Below are positions 36,178-44,836 of a stretch of DNA of 64,000 nt, piece by piece. Position 1 is the first letter of the stretch. Every line of letters begins with the position of its first letter. The stretch is from G963662905 sp965230045 (lineage in GTDB: Bacteria; Bacteroidota; Bacteroidia; Bacteroidales; WRLA01): positions 992,001-1,056,000 of the forward strand of contig OZ245940.1 of assembly GCA_965230045.1 (NCBI GenBank). Direction: 5' to 3'. The translations under genes and the position numbers were made by a program. Below the pieces are notes generated by a model that made no database searches, was not told where the DNA came from, and was given only the letters and a program-made list of their open reading frames with translations.

Positions 36178-36820
36178 ACTGAAAGAAGCTTTCCTGATGT
36201 TTGCCTACTCGCCCAAAGGCAGTCTGAATTCCGTTCAGCCTCTACCCGGAATAGCAGCAGCCATTTTAATGGAATTGGTGCGTGAAGGTAAAATTGCCTT
36301 GGAAGATAAAAGGTTAAAAATCTTGCATCACAAAGCTTCTTCCGATCCCCTGAATAATGATGTCTTCCAATACCTCAAAAGCAGGAAAAAGCCACCTAAA
36401 ATCAAGGATTTTCTTTCCTTGTTAAACTGGAAAAGCTTCCATATGAAAAAAAGGGTGCGTGCCGAATTACTGAAAAAACATGTGCTGATTGAAGAGCAAA
36501 AACGCTTTTTGTTCATCCCTTACCGTCTTTATCCTCTGAGCAAAAGACGTTTGAAAGACCAGATGGCGAGGCATATCCGTGCTACAATTGATGGCAAAGT
36601 GGAAGCAGAGGAGTATTACCTGTCATTAATTGCTCTGCTCGAAGCCGGGGAAATTCTTAATCAGGTTTATGATTCACGGAAAGATTACCGGGCACATAAA
36701 GCCAAAATCAAGGAAATCCTGAACAGCAGCAAGCTGGCAAAAGGGATGAGTGAAACCATTCAGGCAATGCAGGTGGCACTCATGACAACAACAGTTATTA
36801 TTCCTGCAACTACATCATAA
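36161..36820 (+). CDS. GPP34 (GOLPH3-like) phosphoprotein-family protein
   Basis: A 219-residue protein of the GPP34 family, named from the eukaryotic Golgi protein GOLPH3 that binds phosphatidylinositol-4-phosphate. Family-like features are the N-terminal LKLKEAFLMFAYSPKGS, the helical AAAILMELVREGKIALEDKRL segment typical of the opening of the domain, and a later LIALLEAGEILNQVY helix. The beta-hairpin and lipid-binding residues of the eukaryotic protein are not evident. Bacterial members have no settled function. It overlaps mtnA by 17 bp and is followed by an aldo/keto reductase gene after 3 bp, so the three form one operon. Confidence 0.8.
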   Translation: METELKLKEAFLMFAYSPKGSLNSVQPLPGIAAAILMELVREGKIALEDKRLKILHHKASSDPLNNDVFQYLKSRKKPPKIKDFLSLLNWKSFHMKKRVRAELLKKHVLIEEQKRFLFIPYRLYPLSKRRLKDQMARHIRATIDGKVEAEEYYLSLIALLEAGEILNQVYDSRKDYRAHKAKIKEILNSSKLAKGMSETIQAMQVALMTTTVIIPATTS

Positions 36821-36823
36821 TTA

Positions 36824-37672
36824 ATGAAATATAAAAAAGCTGCAAACGGAATGGAAATCCCTCTTTTGGGATTCGGGACATGGGAGATTGGAGGCCGGCA
36901 TGAAGCTGATTATTCTGAAGATGAAGCTGCGTTAAAGGCTTTGGATAGTGCGCTGCAATTGGGATATACTCATTTCGATACAGCCGAAATGTATGGAAAT
37001 GGACATGCAGAGGAACTTTTGGGAGCAGCCATCCGCTCATCCGGAAAAAACAGAGAAGAACTCATGCTGACCTCTAAGGTATTGCCAGAAAATCAATCTT
37101 CTGATGACTTATTGCGTTCCTGTGAGCAAAGCCTGAAACGCCTGCAAACGGATTATCTCGATATGTACCTCTTGCATGAATATAATCCGCAAATTCCGCT
37201 CAAAGAAACATTCAGGTCCTTAAGCCGCCTGGTCGATGAAAAAGTAATCCGTGCTTTTGGTGTGAGCAATTTTGCGGTGGAACATCTCAAAGAAGCTTTT
37301 AACCACATCCATCATCCCATTGTGCAAAACCAAATTGAATACAGCCTTTGGGTGCGCAACGAAGGCTTGATCAACAAAAACATGGAAACCGAAATCATTC
37401 CGTTTTGCCGGGAAAACGGGATTTCGATAAACGCCTGGAGGCCCTTACAAAAAGGCGAGCTGCAAAGTTCTGAACTCCTCGATCGGATTTGTGTTAAATA
37501 TAAATGTACTTTGCCGCAATTGGCACTGGCCTGGCTGCTGCAAAAGGGAGGAATGATCACCATTGTGAAAAGCTTGAACGAAAAGCATATGCGCGAAAAT
37601 TTGAATGCCATGACCCTCACCCTTGAAAAAGAAGATATTGCGGTTCTGGATGCATTATACGCCCGAACATGA
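36824..37672 (+). CDS. Aldo/keto reductase
   Basis: NADPH-dependent oxidoreductase of the AKR superfamily, 282 residues, full-length TIM barrel. The catalytic tetrad is complete: Asp52 and Tyr57 (FDTAEMYGNG), Lys85 (LTSKVLP) and His118 (YLLHEY). A cofactor-binding segment lies near the C-terminus (ITIVKSLNEKHMRENL). The substrate is not predictable. Third gene of the mtnA-led cluster; 3 bp after the GPP34-like gene. Confidence 0.92.
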   Translation: MKYKKAANGMEIPLLGFGTWEIGGRHEADYSEDEAALKALDSALQLGYTHFDTAEMYGNGHAEELLGAAIRSSGKNREELMLTSKVLPENQSSDDLLRSCEQSLKRLQTDYLDMYLLHEYNPQIPLKETFRSLSRLVDEKVIRAFGVSNFAVEHLKEAFNHIHHPIVQNQIEYSLWVRNEGLINKNMETEIIPFCRENGISINAWRPLQKGELQSSELLDRICVKYKCTLPQLALAWLLQKGGMITIVKSLNEKHMRENLNAMTLTLEKEDIAVLDALYART

Positions 37673-37753
37673 TGGATGCAATAGCTAATTTGTCACCAAT
37701 TCTGGCAAAATTCCAATAAAAGTTATCCGAAAAACTGAAAACCGGTGGGTGAA

Positions 37754-38062
37754 ATGGATGAGTTAATGAATAGTTTAAAACCATTGATTGAAAATCATAA
37801 ACGACTTGCCAATCATGCCCTTGAGCAATACAGCCCATTGGTTCAGGGAATAATTTCTTCAAAAACCAAAGATGTCCCTGAGATTAGCCATTTACTGGAT
37901 TATATGCTTGATTTTTGTTGGCATGATGAGATGTTAATGCTTTATCGCCGTCTTTGTCGTTATCTTTATGATATTGATCAGGATGCGGCTCTTTTTTATG
38001 TTGAGGCTTATCGTGAGATGTGGGATGAAGATGGCTTAAAGTTTGGAAATAAAAAAAATTGA
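37754..38062 (+). CDS. Hypothetical protein, 102 residues
   Basis: Small helical, acidic-to-neutral protein starting at ATG 37754 (a GTG at 37745 is possible). It contains clustered aromatic and histidine residues (DFCWHDEMLMLYRRLCRYLYD). No signal peptide or membrane helix is seen. I do not recognise a family. It lies 25 bp before the YgiQ-type gene on the same strand and may be co-transcribed with it. Confidence 0.6.
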   Translation: MDELMNSLKPLIENHKRLANHALEQYSPLVQGIISSKTKDVPEISHLLDYMLDFCWHDEMLMLYRRLCRYLYDIDQDAALFYVEAYREMWDEDGLKFGNKKN

Positions 38063-38087
38063 ACAGACAGGGTTTAAAGGAACACGA

Positions 38088-40010
38088 ATGACAAAACAAT
38101 ACGATATAACAGATTGGCTGCCAACCACCAAAAAGGAGGTGGAACAGCGTGGATGGGATGAACTGGATGTGATCCTTTTCAGTGGCGATGCCTACGTGGA
38201 TCATCCGTCTTTTGGCGCCGCAGTTGTGGGGCGGGTCATCGAATCGGAAGGCTATCGGGTGGCCATTGTGCCACAGCCCAACTGGCGTGATGATCTGCGC
38301 GATTTTAAAAAACTGGGAAAACCGCGTTTGTTTTTTGGCGTTACCAGCGGTTGCATGGACAGCATGGTAAACCATTATACGGCCAATAAACGTTTGCGCT
38401 CTGACGATGCCTACAGTCCTGATGGCAAAGCAGGTTTCCGCCCCGATTATGCCGTTTCTGTTTATACCAAAATCCTGAAAAGATTATGGCCGGATGTGCC
38501 TGTACTTCTTGGAGGGATCGAAGCATCGCTGAGGCGATTGACGCATTATGATTATTGGTCGGATAAACTGAAAGCCGGGATTTTAAGCGAAACCGAGGCC
38601 GACCTTTTGATATACGGAATGGGCGAAAAGCCTTTGCGTGAATTATTGAAACGTTTTTCCAATCCGGAATTTAAGCTAAATGAAGTGCAGGATTTGCCTC
38701 AATCGGTTTTTAGAACCAAATCGCTGCCGGAAGAAATTAAAAACGAAGCAGAAATTCTGCATGCCCACGAAGCCTGTATGCGCGATAAACGCCTGTATGC
38801 CGATAATTTCCGCAAAATCGAAGAAGCTTCGAACCGTATGGAACCACCGGTTTTGGTGCAGGAAAGCAATGGTGCTTTTCTTGTGGTAAATAAACCTTAT
38901 GCGCCATTGAGTACTGAAGAGCTTGACTTAGTTTACGATTTACCATTTACACGATTGCCACATCCGAAATACAAAAAGCGGGGCGAAATCCCGGCCTATA
39001 CCATGATCCGCCATTCGGTGAATATTCATCGGGGCTGTTTTGGTGGCTGCTCTTTCTGTACCATCAGCATGCATCAGGGAAAATTCATTCAAAGCCGCTC
39101 GGAAGCATCTGTACTTCGGGAGCTGAAAGCTGTAAGCGAAATGGAAGATTTTAAAGGCTATGTTTCAGATTTGGGCGGCCCTTCAGCCAATATGTGGCAA
39201 ATGAAAGGCAAGGATGAAAGCATCTGCGCCCTTTGCAAACGATCCAGTTGTATTTTTCCAAATGTCTGTAAAAACCTCAATACCAATCATAAACCATTGA
39301 TTGAACTTTACCGAAAGGCCGGAAAAGTAAAAGGAGTGAAAAAAGTTTTTATCGGCAGTGGAATCCGTTATGATCTTTTTCCTGCTCCTTTGGGCAATGC
39401 ACCCGCCGGGAACAGCGGAAATGAATATTTTGATGAGGTCGTGCTCAAACACACCAGCGGACGGTTGAAAGTGGCTCCGGAGCATAGCTCGCCCATTGTT
39501 TTGCAGATGATGCGCAAGCCTTCATTTGCGCATTTTGAAGCCCTAAAAACACGTTTCGAAAAGCTGAACCAGCGCAGCGGATTGCGCCAGCAGCTGATTC
39601 CGTATTTTATTTCCAGCCATCCCGGAGGCCGGCTCAAAGATATGGCCGATCTGGCTATGAAAACCCGCAAACTGGGCTATCGCCTGGAGCAGGTGCAGGA
39701 TTTTACGCCAACGCCCATGACGCATGCCACAGTGATGTTCCATTCCGGTTACGATCCCTATGGTTTGAAACCTGTTTATACCGCCCGTAGCAAAGATGAG
39801 AAAAACGAGCAGCGGCTTCTGTTTTTCTGGTATAAAGCCGAAAATCATGCCGAGATCCGAAAAGTGCTGATGCAAAATAACCTGCCGCAATATGTGAAAC
39901 ATCTTGGTATAGGCTCCGGTTTTCAGCGCCCGGGAGACCGTAAAAAGCCTTTCAATAAACATGATGGAAAAGCCAGAGGAAAAGGACAATGGAAAAACAA
40001 AAAGAAGTGA
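38088..40010 (+). CDS. YgiQ-family radical SAM protein
   Basis: Radical S-adenosylmethionine protein of 640 residues. The N-terminal domain is specific to the YgiQ family (WLPTTKKEVEQRGWDELDVILFSGDAYVDHPSFG). The 4Fe-4S binding motif CxxxCxxC is present at Cys317, Cys321 and Cys324 (HRGCFGGCSFCTI). The radical SAM barrel follows, with a lysine- and glycine-rich basic C-terminal tail. The reaction catalysed by this family is unknown. ATG 38088 has a good AAGGA upstream; the frame from 38043 begins inside the preceding gene. Confidence 0.93.
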   Translation: MTKQYDITDWLPTTKKEVEQRGWDELDVILFSGDAYVDHPSFGAAVVGRVIESEGYRVAIVPQPNWRDDLRDFKKLGKPRLFFGVTSGCMDSMVNHYTANKRLRSDDAYSPDGKAGFRPDYAVSVYTKILKRLWPDVPVLLGGIEASLRRLTHYDYWSDKLKAGILSETEADLLIYGMGEKPLRELLKRFSNPEFKLNEVQDLPQSVFRTKSLPEEIKNEAEILHAHEACMRDKRLYADNFRKIEEASNRMEPPVLVQESNGAFLVVNKPYAPLSTEELDLVYDLPFTRLPHPKYKKRGEIPAYTMIRHSVNIHRGCFGGCSFCTISMHQGKFIQSRSEASVLRELKAVSEMEDFKGYVSDLGGPSANMWQMKGKDESICALCKRSSCIFPNVCKNLNTNHKPLIELYRKAGKVKGVKKVFIGSGIRYDLFPAPLGNAPAGNSGNEYFDEVVLKHTSGRLKVAPEHSSPIVLQMMRKPSFAHFEALKTRFEKLNQRSGLRQQLIPYFISSHPGGRLKDMADLAMKTRKLGYRLEQVQDFTPTPMTHATVMFHSGYDPYGLKPVYTARSKDEKNEQRLLFFWYKAENHAEIRKVLMQNNLPQYVKHLGIGSGFQRPGDRKKPFNKHDGKARGKGQWKNKKK

Positions 40011-40011
40011 T

Positions 40012-40340
40012 TTAATGGCTGAGATGATTATACCTGCCTGCTGCCATTAGCCTGCCTTCTGTTTTGGCCTCAATATTCATGATTTCATTCGTAAAGGTGC
40101 TGGTATTGATATTTGAAATACTTTTTTGATAGGGCTTTGGTACATAAATTTCCGGTTTTTTTTTCTGAAAACTCAGGATAATGAGTGTTTTCTATTCCAT
40201 ATTGCAAAAGCTGAAATGCAATTATATACGATGAATCAGATGTATTTTTCCAAAATTCGCATAATGATTCATTAAAATAAACTAATTTTGCATAAAATTT
40301 AGCGGCCTGGTAAAATACCGGGTTTTTGTTTGTAACGAAA
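40012..40340 (-). pseudogene. Possible degraded gene upstream of carA
   Basis: On the minus strand one frame is open from about 40340 to a stop at 40085-40087. Another is open across 40012-40190 to a TAA at 40012-40014. Joining them at a run of nine A (plus strand T, 40156-40164) would give about 110 codons of ordinary-looking protein (for example PEIYVPKPYQKSI and NEIMNIEAKTEGRLMAAGRY). No start codon is placed. This could be a frameshifted remnant or chance; it overlaps the carA promoter region. I do not recognise the protein. Confidence 0.3.
40283..40290 (+). promoter_or_regulatory. Possible -7 box of the carAB operon
   Basis: TAATTTTG matches TAnnTTTG, 59 bp before the carA start codon at 40350. 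No convincing TTTG lies at the expected distance upstream, so this is a weak prediction. Confidence 0.4.
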
Positions 40341-40349
40341 TGAGGAGTG

Positions 40350-41432
40350 ATGGAAAACGTGAGAGATGCAAAATTAGTTCTGGAAAACGGACTGGAATTT
40401 CAGGCCTTTTCCTTTGGTTATGAATCGTCTGTAGCCGGTGAAATTGTCTTTAATACAGCCATGACGGGCTATCCTGAGAGCCTGACCGACCCTTCCTATA
40501 AAGGGCAGATTTTGGTGGCAACTTATCCTTTAATCGGTAATTATGGTGTGCCGGGCAGTGGTGTAGAAAACGAAATGTTCCGCTTTTTTGAATCAGATAA
40601 AGTGCAGGTAAGCGCCCTGGTAATTTCTGACTATTCGGGTGCATACAGCCACTGGAATGCGGAGAAAAGCCTGGGACAATGGCTGGAAGAACAAAAAGTT
40701 CCGGCTATTTTCGGTTTGGATACACGGGCTTTGACAAAAATCCTGCGGGAGCAAGGAAGTATGCTCGCCAAAATCATCATCGGTGAGGAGGAATTATCTT
40801 GGTACGATCCCAATAAAGATCATCTGGTAGATTTGGTGAGCACCAAAGAAAAAATCATTTACGGTTCGGGCCGCTACAAAATCATGCTGGTGGATTGTGG
40901 TGTAAAAAACAACATCATTCGTTCGCTTTTGCGCTATGATGTTACGGTCATCCGCGTGCCCTGGGATTACGATTATCTTGATGATGATTATGACGGGCTG
41001 TTTATCAGCAATGGCCCCGGTGACCCGGCTATTTGTACGGCCACCATCGGGCATCTTAAAAAAGCCCTCCAAAAGGAAAAACCCATATTTGGTATTTGCC
41101 TGGGGAGCCAATTGCTGGGCATTGCAGTGGGCGCAAAAACCTATAAATTAAAGTATGGCCACCGCAGCCATAATCAGCCTGTAATAGAAGTCGATACACA
41201 AAAATCTTACGTTACCAGCCAGAACCATGGTTTTGCTGTGGATCATAAAGGCCTGCCATCCGATTGGAAGCCGTATTTTCTAAACCTGAATGATGCTAGC
41301 TGCGAAGGGATTATTCATACTAGCAAGCCGGTTTTTGCCACACAGTTTCATCCGGAAGCCAGTGGCGGGCCTACAGATACGGCTTTTCTTTTTGAGCGTT
41401 TTATAGAATTAATCGACCGTCAGCATGCATAA
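40350..41432 (+). CDS. carA: Carbamoyl phosphate synthetase small (glutaminase) subunit
   Basis: Releases ammonia from glutamine for carbamoyl phosphate synthesis in pyrimidine and arginine pathways. The protein has 360 residues. The N-terminal CarA domain begins AKLVLENGLEFQAFSFGYE. The class I glutamine amidotransferase domain has the nucleophile Cys250 in FGICLGSQLLG and the HPE of the triad in QFHPEA. ATG 40350 follows GAGG by a few bases. It overlaps or abuts carB and forms a two-gene operon. Confidence 0.97.
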   Translation: MENVRDAKLVLENGLEFQAFSFGYESSVAGEIVFNTAMTGYPESLTDPSYKGQILVATYPLIGNYGVPGSGVENEMFRFFESDKVQVSALVISDYSGAYSHWNAEKSLGQWLEEQKVPAIFGLDTRALTKILREQGSMLAKIIIGEEELSWYDPNKDHLVDLVSTKEKIIYGSGRYKIMLVDCGVKNNIIRSLLRYDVTVIRVPWDYDYLDDDYDGLFISNGPGDPAICTATIGHLKKALQKEKPIFGICLGSQLLGIAVGAKTYKLKYGHRSHNQPVIEVDTQKSYVTSQNHGFAVDHKGLPSDWKPYFLNLNDASCEGIIHTSKPVFATQFHPEASGGPTDTAFLFERFIELIDRQHA

Positions 41433-41451
41433 AAAAATAATTCAGGGAAAG

Positions 41452-44400
41452 ATGAAGAAAGATTTAAGGAAGGTGATTGTCTTAGGTTCCGGTGCCTTAA
41501 AAATAGGGGAGGCCGGAGAATTTGATTATTCCGGTTCACAAGCTTTGAAAGCTCTCGCCGAAGAAGGCATTGAAACCGTTCTGGTAAACCCGAATATCGC
41601 GACGGTGCAAACTTCGGAGGATATTGCAGACAAGGTGTATTTTTTGCCTTTGCAAGCCGTTTTTGTGGAACGCATTATCGCAAAAGAACGTCCGCAGGGC
41701 GTTTTGCTTTCTTTTGGAGGGCAAACGGCTTTGAATTGCGGCACCGAATTATATGAAAAAGGTGTTTTTGAAAAATATGGCGTAGAAGTATTGGGAACAC
41801 CGGTTCAGGCCATCAAAATTACCGAAGACCGTGACCTGTTCGTGCAGCATCTCAATGAAATTGATGTAAAAACCGCCCGCAGTTTTGCGGTGAATACGGT
41901 GGATGATGCTGTGGATGCTGCGAATAAGCTTGGCTATCCCTTGATTATCCGTGCAGCTTATGCGCTGGGCGGCCTGGGGAGTGGGTTTGCCCATGATGAA
42001 GAGGAACTCAGGACGCTCTGCGATACCGCTTTTTCGTACAGTCCACAGGTGCTTGTTGAAGAATCGCTCAAAGGATGGAAAGAGGTGGAGTATGAAGTGG
42101 TGCGCGACCGTTTCGATAATTGTATTACGGTTTGCAATATGGAGAATTTTGATCCGCTGGGCATCCATACGGGCGAAAGCATTGTGGTGGCACCATCGCA
42201 AACGCTGACCAATAGCGAATACCACAAATTGCGCGAGCTGGCCATAAAAATCATACGCCATACCGGTATTGTGGGCGAATGCAATGTGCAGTATGCCCTG
42301 GATCCGGATTCGGAAGATTACCGGGTTATTGAAGTAAATGCACGCCTGTCGCGTTCCAGCGCCCTGGCATCCAAAGCAACGGGTTATCCGCTGGCTTTTG
42401 TGGCTGCAAAACTTGGTTTGGGCTACGGCCTCCATGAGCTTAAAAATTCGGTGACCAAAACAACCACTGCCTTTTTTGAGCCGGCACTCGATTATGTGGT
42501 CTGTAAAATCCCCCGTTGGGACCTGGGGAAATTTGATGGGGTGTCGCGCCTGATCGGCAGCAGTATGAAAAGCGTGGGCGAAGTAATGAGCATCGGGAAA
42601 AATTTTGAGGAGGCCATTCAGAAAGGTTTGCGCATGATCGGGCAGGGGATGCACGGATTTGTAGGCAATCGTGAGCTGACATTTGACAATATCTGGGAAG
42701 AGCTCGAAAAACCTACCGATATGCGGATTTTTGCCCTTCAGGTGGCGCTGGATAAAGGCTTGTCGCTGGAGGAAATCCATAAAATTACCCGTATCGACCG
42801 CTGGTTTTTACTGCGTCTTCAGAATATCATTCAATTGAAAAACCAACTGCTGGCAAAAAATACTTTAGAGGACCTTGATCGGGAATTGCTGCTGGAAGCA
42901 AAAATCCGCGGTTTTTCTGATTTCCAGATTGCACGCCTTGTGCTCAAAAGTGATCTGAAAGATATTGATAATGACCTGGTTAAAGTCCGAAATTACCGAA
43001 AGGAAAAATCTGTTGTGCCGCACGTAAAACAGATTGATACCCTTGCTGCCGAATATCCTGCACAAACCAATTACCTCTATCTGACCTATTCGGGCACTTA
43101 TCATGATATTGATTTTGAAGATGACCGCAATTCGGTTGCTGTGCTGGGCTCGGGCGCTTACCGCATTGGCAGCTCTGTAGAGTTCGACTGGTGCGGAGTG
43201 AGTGCACTCAATACCATCAGAAAAGAAGGTTTGCGCTCCATTATGATCAATTATAATCCGGAAACAGTAAGCACAGATTATGACAGCTGCGACCGCTTGT
43301 ATTTTGATGAGCTTTCGCTGGAGCGTGTTTTGGATATCGTGGAACTGGAAAATCCCAGAGGTGTTGTGGTTTCCACCGGTGGGCAGATTCCCAACACCCT
43401 GGCCATGAGACTCCATGCCTGTGATGTGCCTGTTTTGGGAACCAGCCCCGAATCCATCGACCGTGCTGAAGACCGCCATAAATTTTCTCAAATGCTCGAC
43501 AGCTTGCAGATTGACCAACCACGCTGGAAAGAGCTCAGTAGCATCGGAGATATTTACGATTTTGCCGATGCTGTGGGTTTCCCACTCCTAATCCGCCCGT
43601 CATATGTGCTTTCCGGTGCTGCTATGAATGTGGTTTCCAATAAACAGGAACTGGAGCATTTTCTGGGTCTGGCTACAAAAGTTTCCAAACAACATCCCGT
43701 TGTGGTGACCGAATTTATTGAAGAAGCAAAAGAAATCGAGATCGATGCTGTGGCCAAAGATGGCGAAATTATCAGCTATGCCCTTTCGGAGCATATCGAA
43801 TTTGCCGGAGTGCATTCGGGCGATGCTACCATGGTTTTTCCGCCCCAAAAAATTTATTTCGAAACCGTGCGCCGCATCAAGCGCATCAGCAGGGATATTG
43901 CCAGAGCGCTGCATATTTCAGGCCCTTTCAATATGCAGTTCCTGGCCAAAGACAACGATATCAAAGTGATTGAGTGCAACCTCCGGGCTTCGCGCAGTTT
44001 TCCTTTTGTTTCCAAGGTTTTGAAGGTGAATTTTATTGAACTGGCCACAAAGGTGATGCTCGGGAAAGATGTTGATAAACCCAATAAATCCATTTTTGAC
44101 CTGGAGTACATCGGTGTGAAAGCGCCGCAGTTTAGTTTTGCAAGGCTGGCAAAAGCTGATCCCGTGCTGGGCGTGGACATGTCCTCAACCGGGGAAGTCG
44201 CTTGCCTGGGTGATAGTTATTACGAAGCGGTGCTTAAAGCGATGCTTTCGGTGGGCTACAATGTGCCTAAGAAAAATATCTTTCTGAGTACCGGTCCCAT
44301 GAAATCAAAAGTGGAGCTGCTGAAATCATGCCGCATGTTGATCGGGAAAGGCTATAACCTTTTTGCCACAAAAGGTACGGCGCAGTTTCTGGAACTCAAT

Positions 44401-44670
44401 GGTATTGAATCCACAGCCCTGCACTGGCCCGATGAGCAAAAACAGCCCAACGCACTGGAATATATCAAAAGCGGAATGATCGACCTGGTAGTGAATATTC
44501 CCAAAAACCACGATCCGGATGAGTTGAATAATGATTATACCATCCGCCGCTCGGCCATCGACTTTAATGTGCCCCTGATTACCAATGCCCGTTTGGCAAG
44601 CGCTTTTATCTATGCTTTTTGTACCCTGGATGTTGCCGATCTGCAGATTAAAAGTTGGGATGAGTATTAA
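41452..44670 (+). CDS. carB: Carbamoyl phosphate synthetase large subunit
   Basis: Synthesises carbamoyl phosphate from bicarbonate, ATP and ammonia supplied by CarA. About 1072 residues in two homologous ATP-grasp halves. The first opens VIVLGSGALKIGEAGEFDYSG and the second repeats the pattern (VAVLGSGAYRIGSSVEFDW). An MGS-type allosteric domain ends the protein (KVELLKSCRMLIGKGYNLFATKGTAQFL onward). ATG 41452 agrees with the conserved N-terminus and has GGGAAAG before it; ATG 41425, which overlaps carA by 8 bp, is an alternative adding nine residues. Confidence 0.96.
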   Translation: MKKDLRKVIVLGSGALKIGEAGEFDYSGSQALKALAEEGIETVLVNPNIATVQTSEDIADKVYFLPLQAVFVERIIAKERPQGVLLSFGGQTALNCGTELYEKGVFEKYGVEVLGTPVQAIKITEDRDLFVQHLNEIDVKTARSFAVNTVDDAVDAANKLGYPLIIRAAYALGGLGSGFAHDEEELRTLCDTAFSYSPQVLVEESLKGWKEVEYEVVRDRFDNCITVCNMENFDPLGIHTGESIVVAPSQTLTNSEYHKLRELAIKIIRHTGIVGECNVQYALDPDSEDYRVIEVNARLSRSSALASKATGYPLAFVAAKLGLGYGLHELKNSVTKTTTAFFEPALDYVVCKIPRWDLGKFDGVSRLIGSSMKSVGEVMSIGKNFEEAIQKGLRMIGQGMHGFVGNRELTFDNIWEELEKPTDMRIFALQVALDKGLSLEEIHKITRIDRWFLLRLQNIIQLKNQLLAKNTLEDLDRELLLEAKIRGFSDFQIARLVLKSDLKDIDNDLVKVRNYRKEKSVVPHVKQIDTLAAEYPAQTNYLYLTYSGTYHDIDFEDDRNSVAVLGSGAYRIGSSVEFDWCGVSALNTIRKEGLRSIMINYNPETVSTDYDSCDRLYFDELSLERVLDIVELENPRGVVVSTGGQIPNTLAMRLHACDVPVLGTSPESIDRAEDRHKFSQMLDSLQIDQPRWKELSSIGDIYDFADAVGFPLLIRPSYVLSGAAMNVVSNKQELEHFLGLATKVSKQHPVVVTEFIEEAKEIEIDAVAKDGEIISYALSEHIEFAGVHSGDATMVFPPQKIYFETVRRIKRISRDIARALHISGPFNMQFLAKDNDIKVIECNLRASRSFPFVSKVLKVNFIELATKVMLGKDVDKPNKSIFDLEYIGVKAPQFSFARLAKADPVLGVDMSSTGEVACLGDSYYEAVLKAMLSVGYNVPKKNIFLSTGPMKSKVELLKSCRMLIGKGYNLFATKGTAQFLELNGIESTALHWPDEQKQPNALEYIKSGMIDLVVNIPKNHDPDELNNDYTIRRSAIDFNVPLITNARLASAFIYAFCTLDVADLQIKSWDEY

Positions 44671-44672
44671 CC

Positions 44673-44706
44673 CTTATTTAAGAATTTCGCGGTTTTCTTA
44701 AATAAG
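44673..44706. terminator. Perfect 12-bp hairpin after carB
   Basis: CTTATTTAAGAA at 44673-44684 and TTCTTAAATAAG at 44695-44706 form a stem with a 10-nt loop, 2 bp after the carB stop. There is no U-run directly after it, but a third arm copy (TTATTTAAGAA at 44714-44724) and a T-rich stretch at 44734-44739 follow. It is a likely carB terminator or mRNA-stabilising hairpin. Confidence 0.55.
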
Positions 44707-44738
44707 AGTTGGGTTATTTAAGAAAATAAGCGATTTTT

Positions 44739-44744
44739 TAATTA
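44739..44744. repeat. Target-site duplication, left copy (TAATTA)
   Basis: TAATTA precedes the element and recurs at 46388-46393. As TAATTA is palindromic, the exact boundary could shift by a few bases. Confidence 0.6.
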
Positions 44745-44836
44745 GTGTCTGTCTATTAACTATAAAATGTTGATAACTAAGTTCATATAGACGCATTGCT
44801 TCAATTATCTTTTTGTATTTTAGAAGAAAAAAAGCG

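Noticed and set aside
41749..42780. Long minus-strand open frame (343 codons) in carB
   Set aside because: It is antisense to the highly conserved first half of carB and matches no family; carB codon bias explains the lack of stops.
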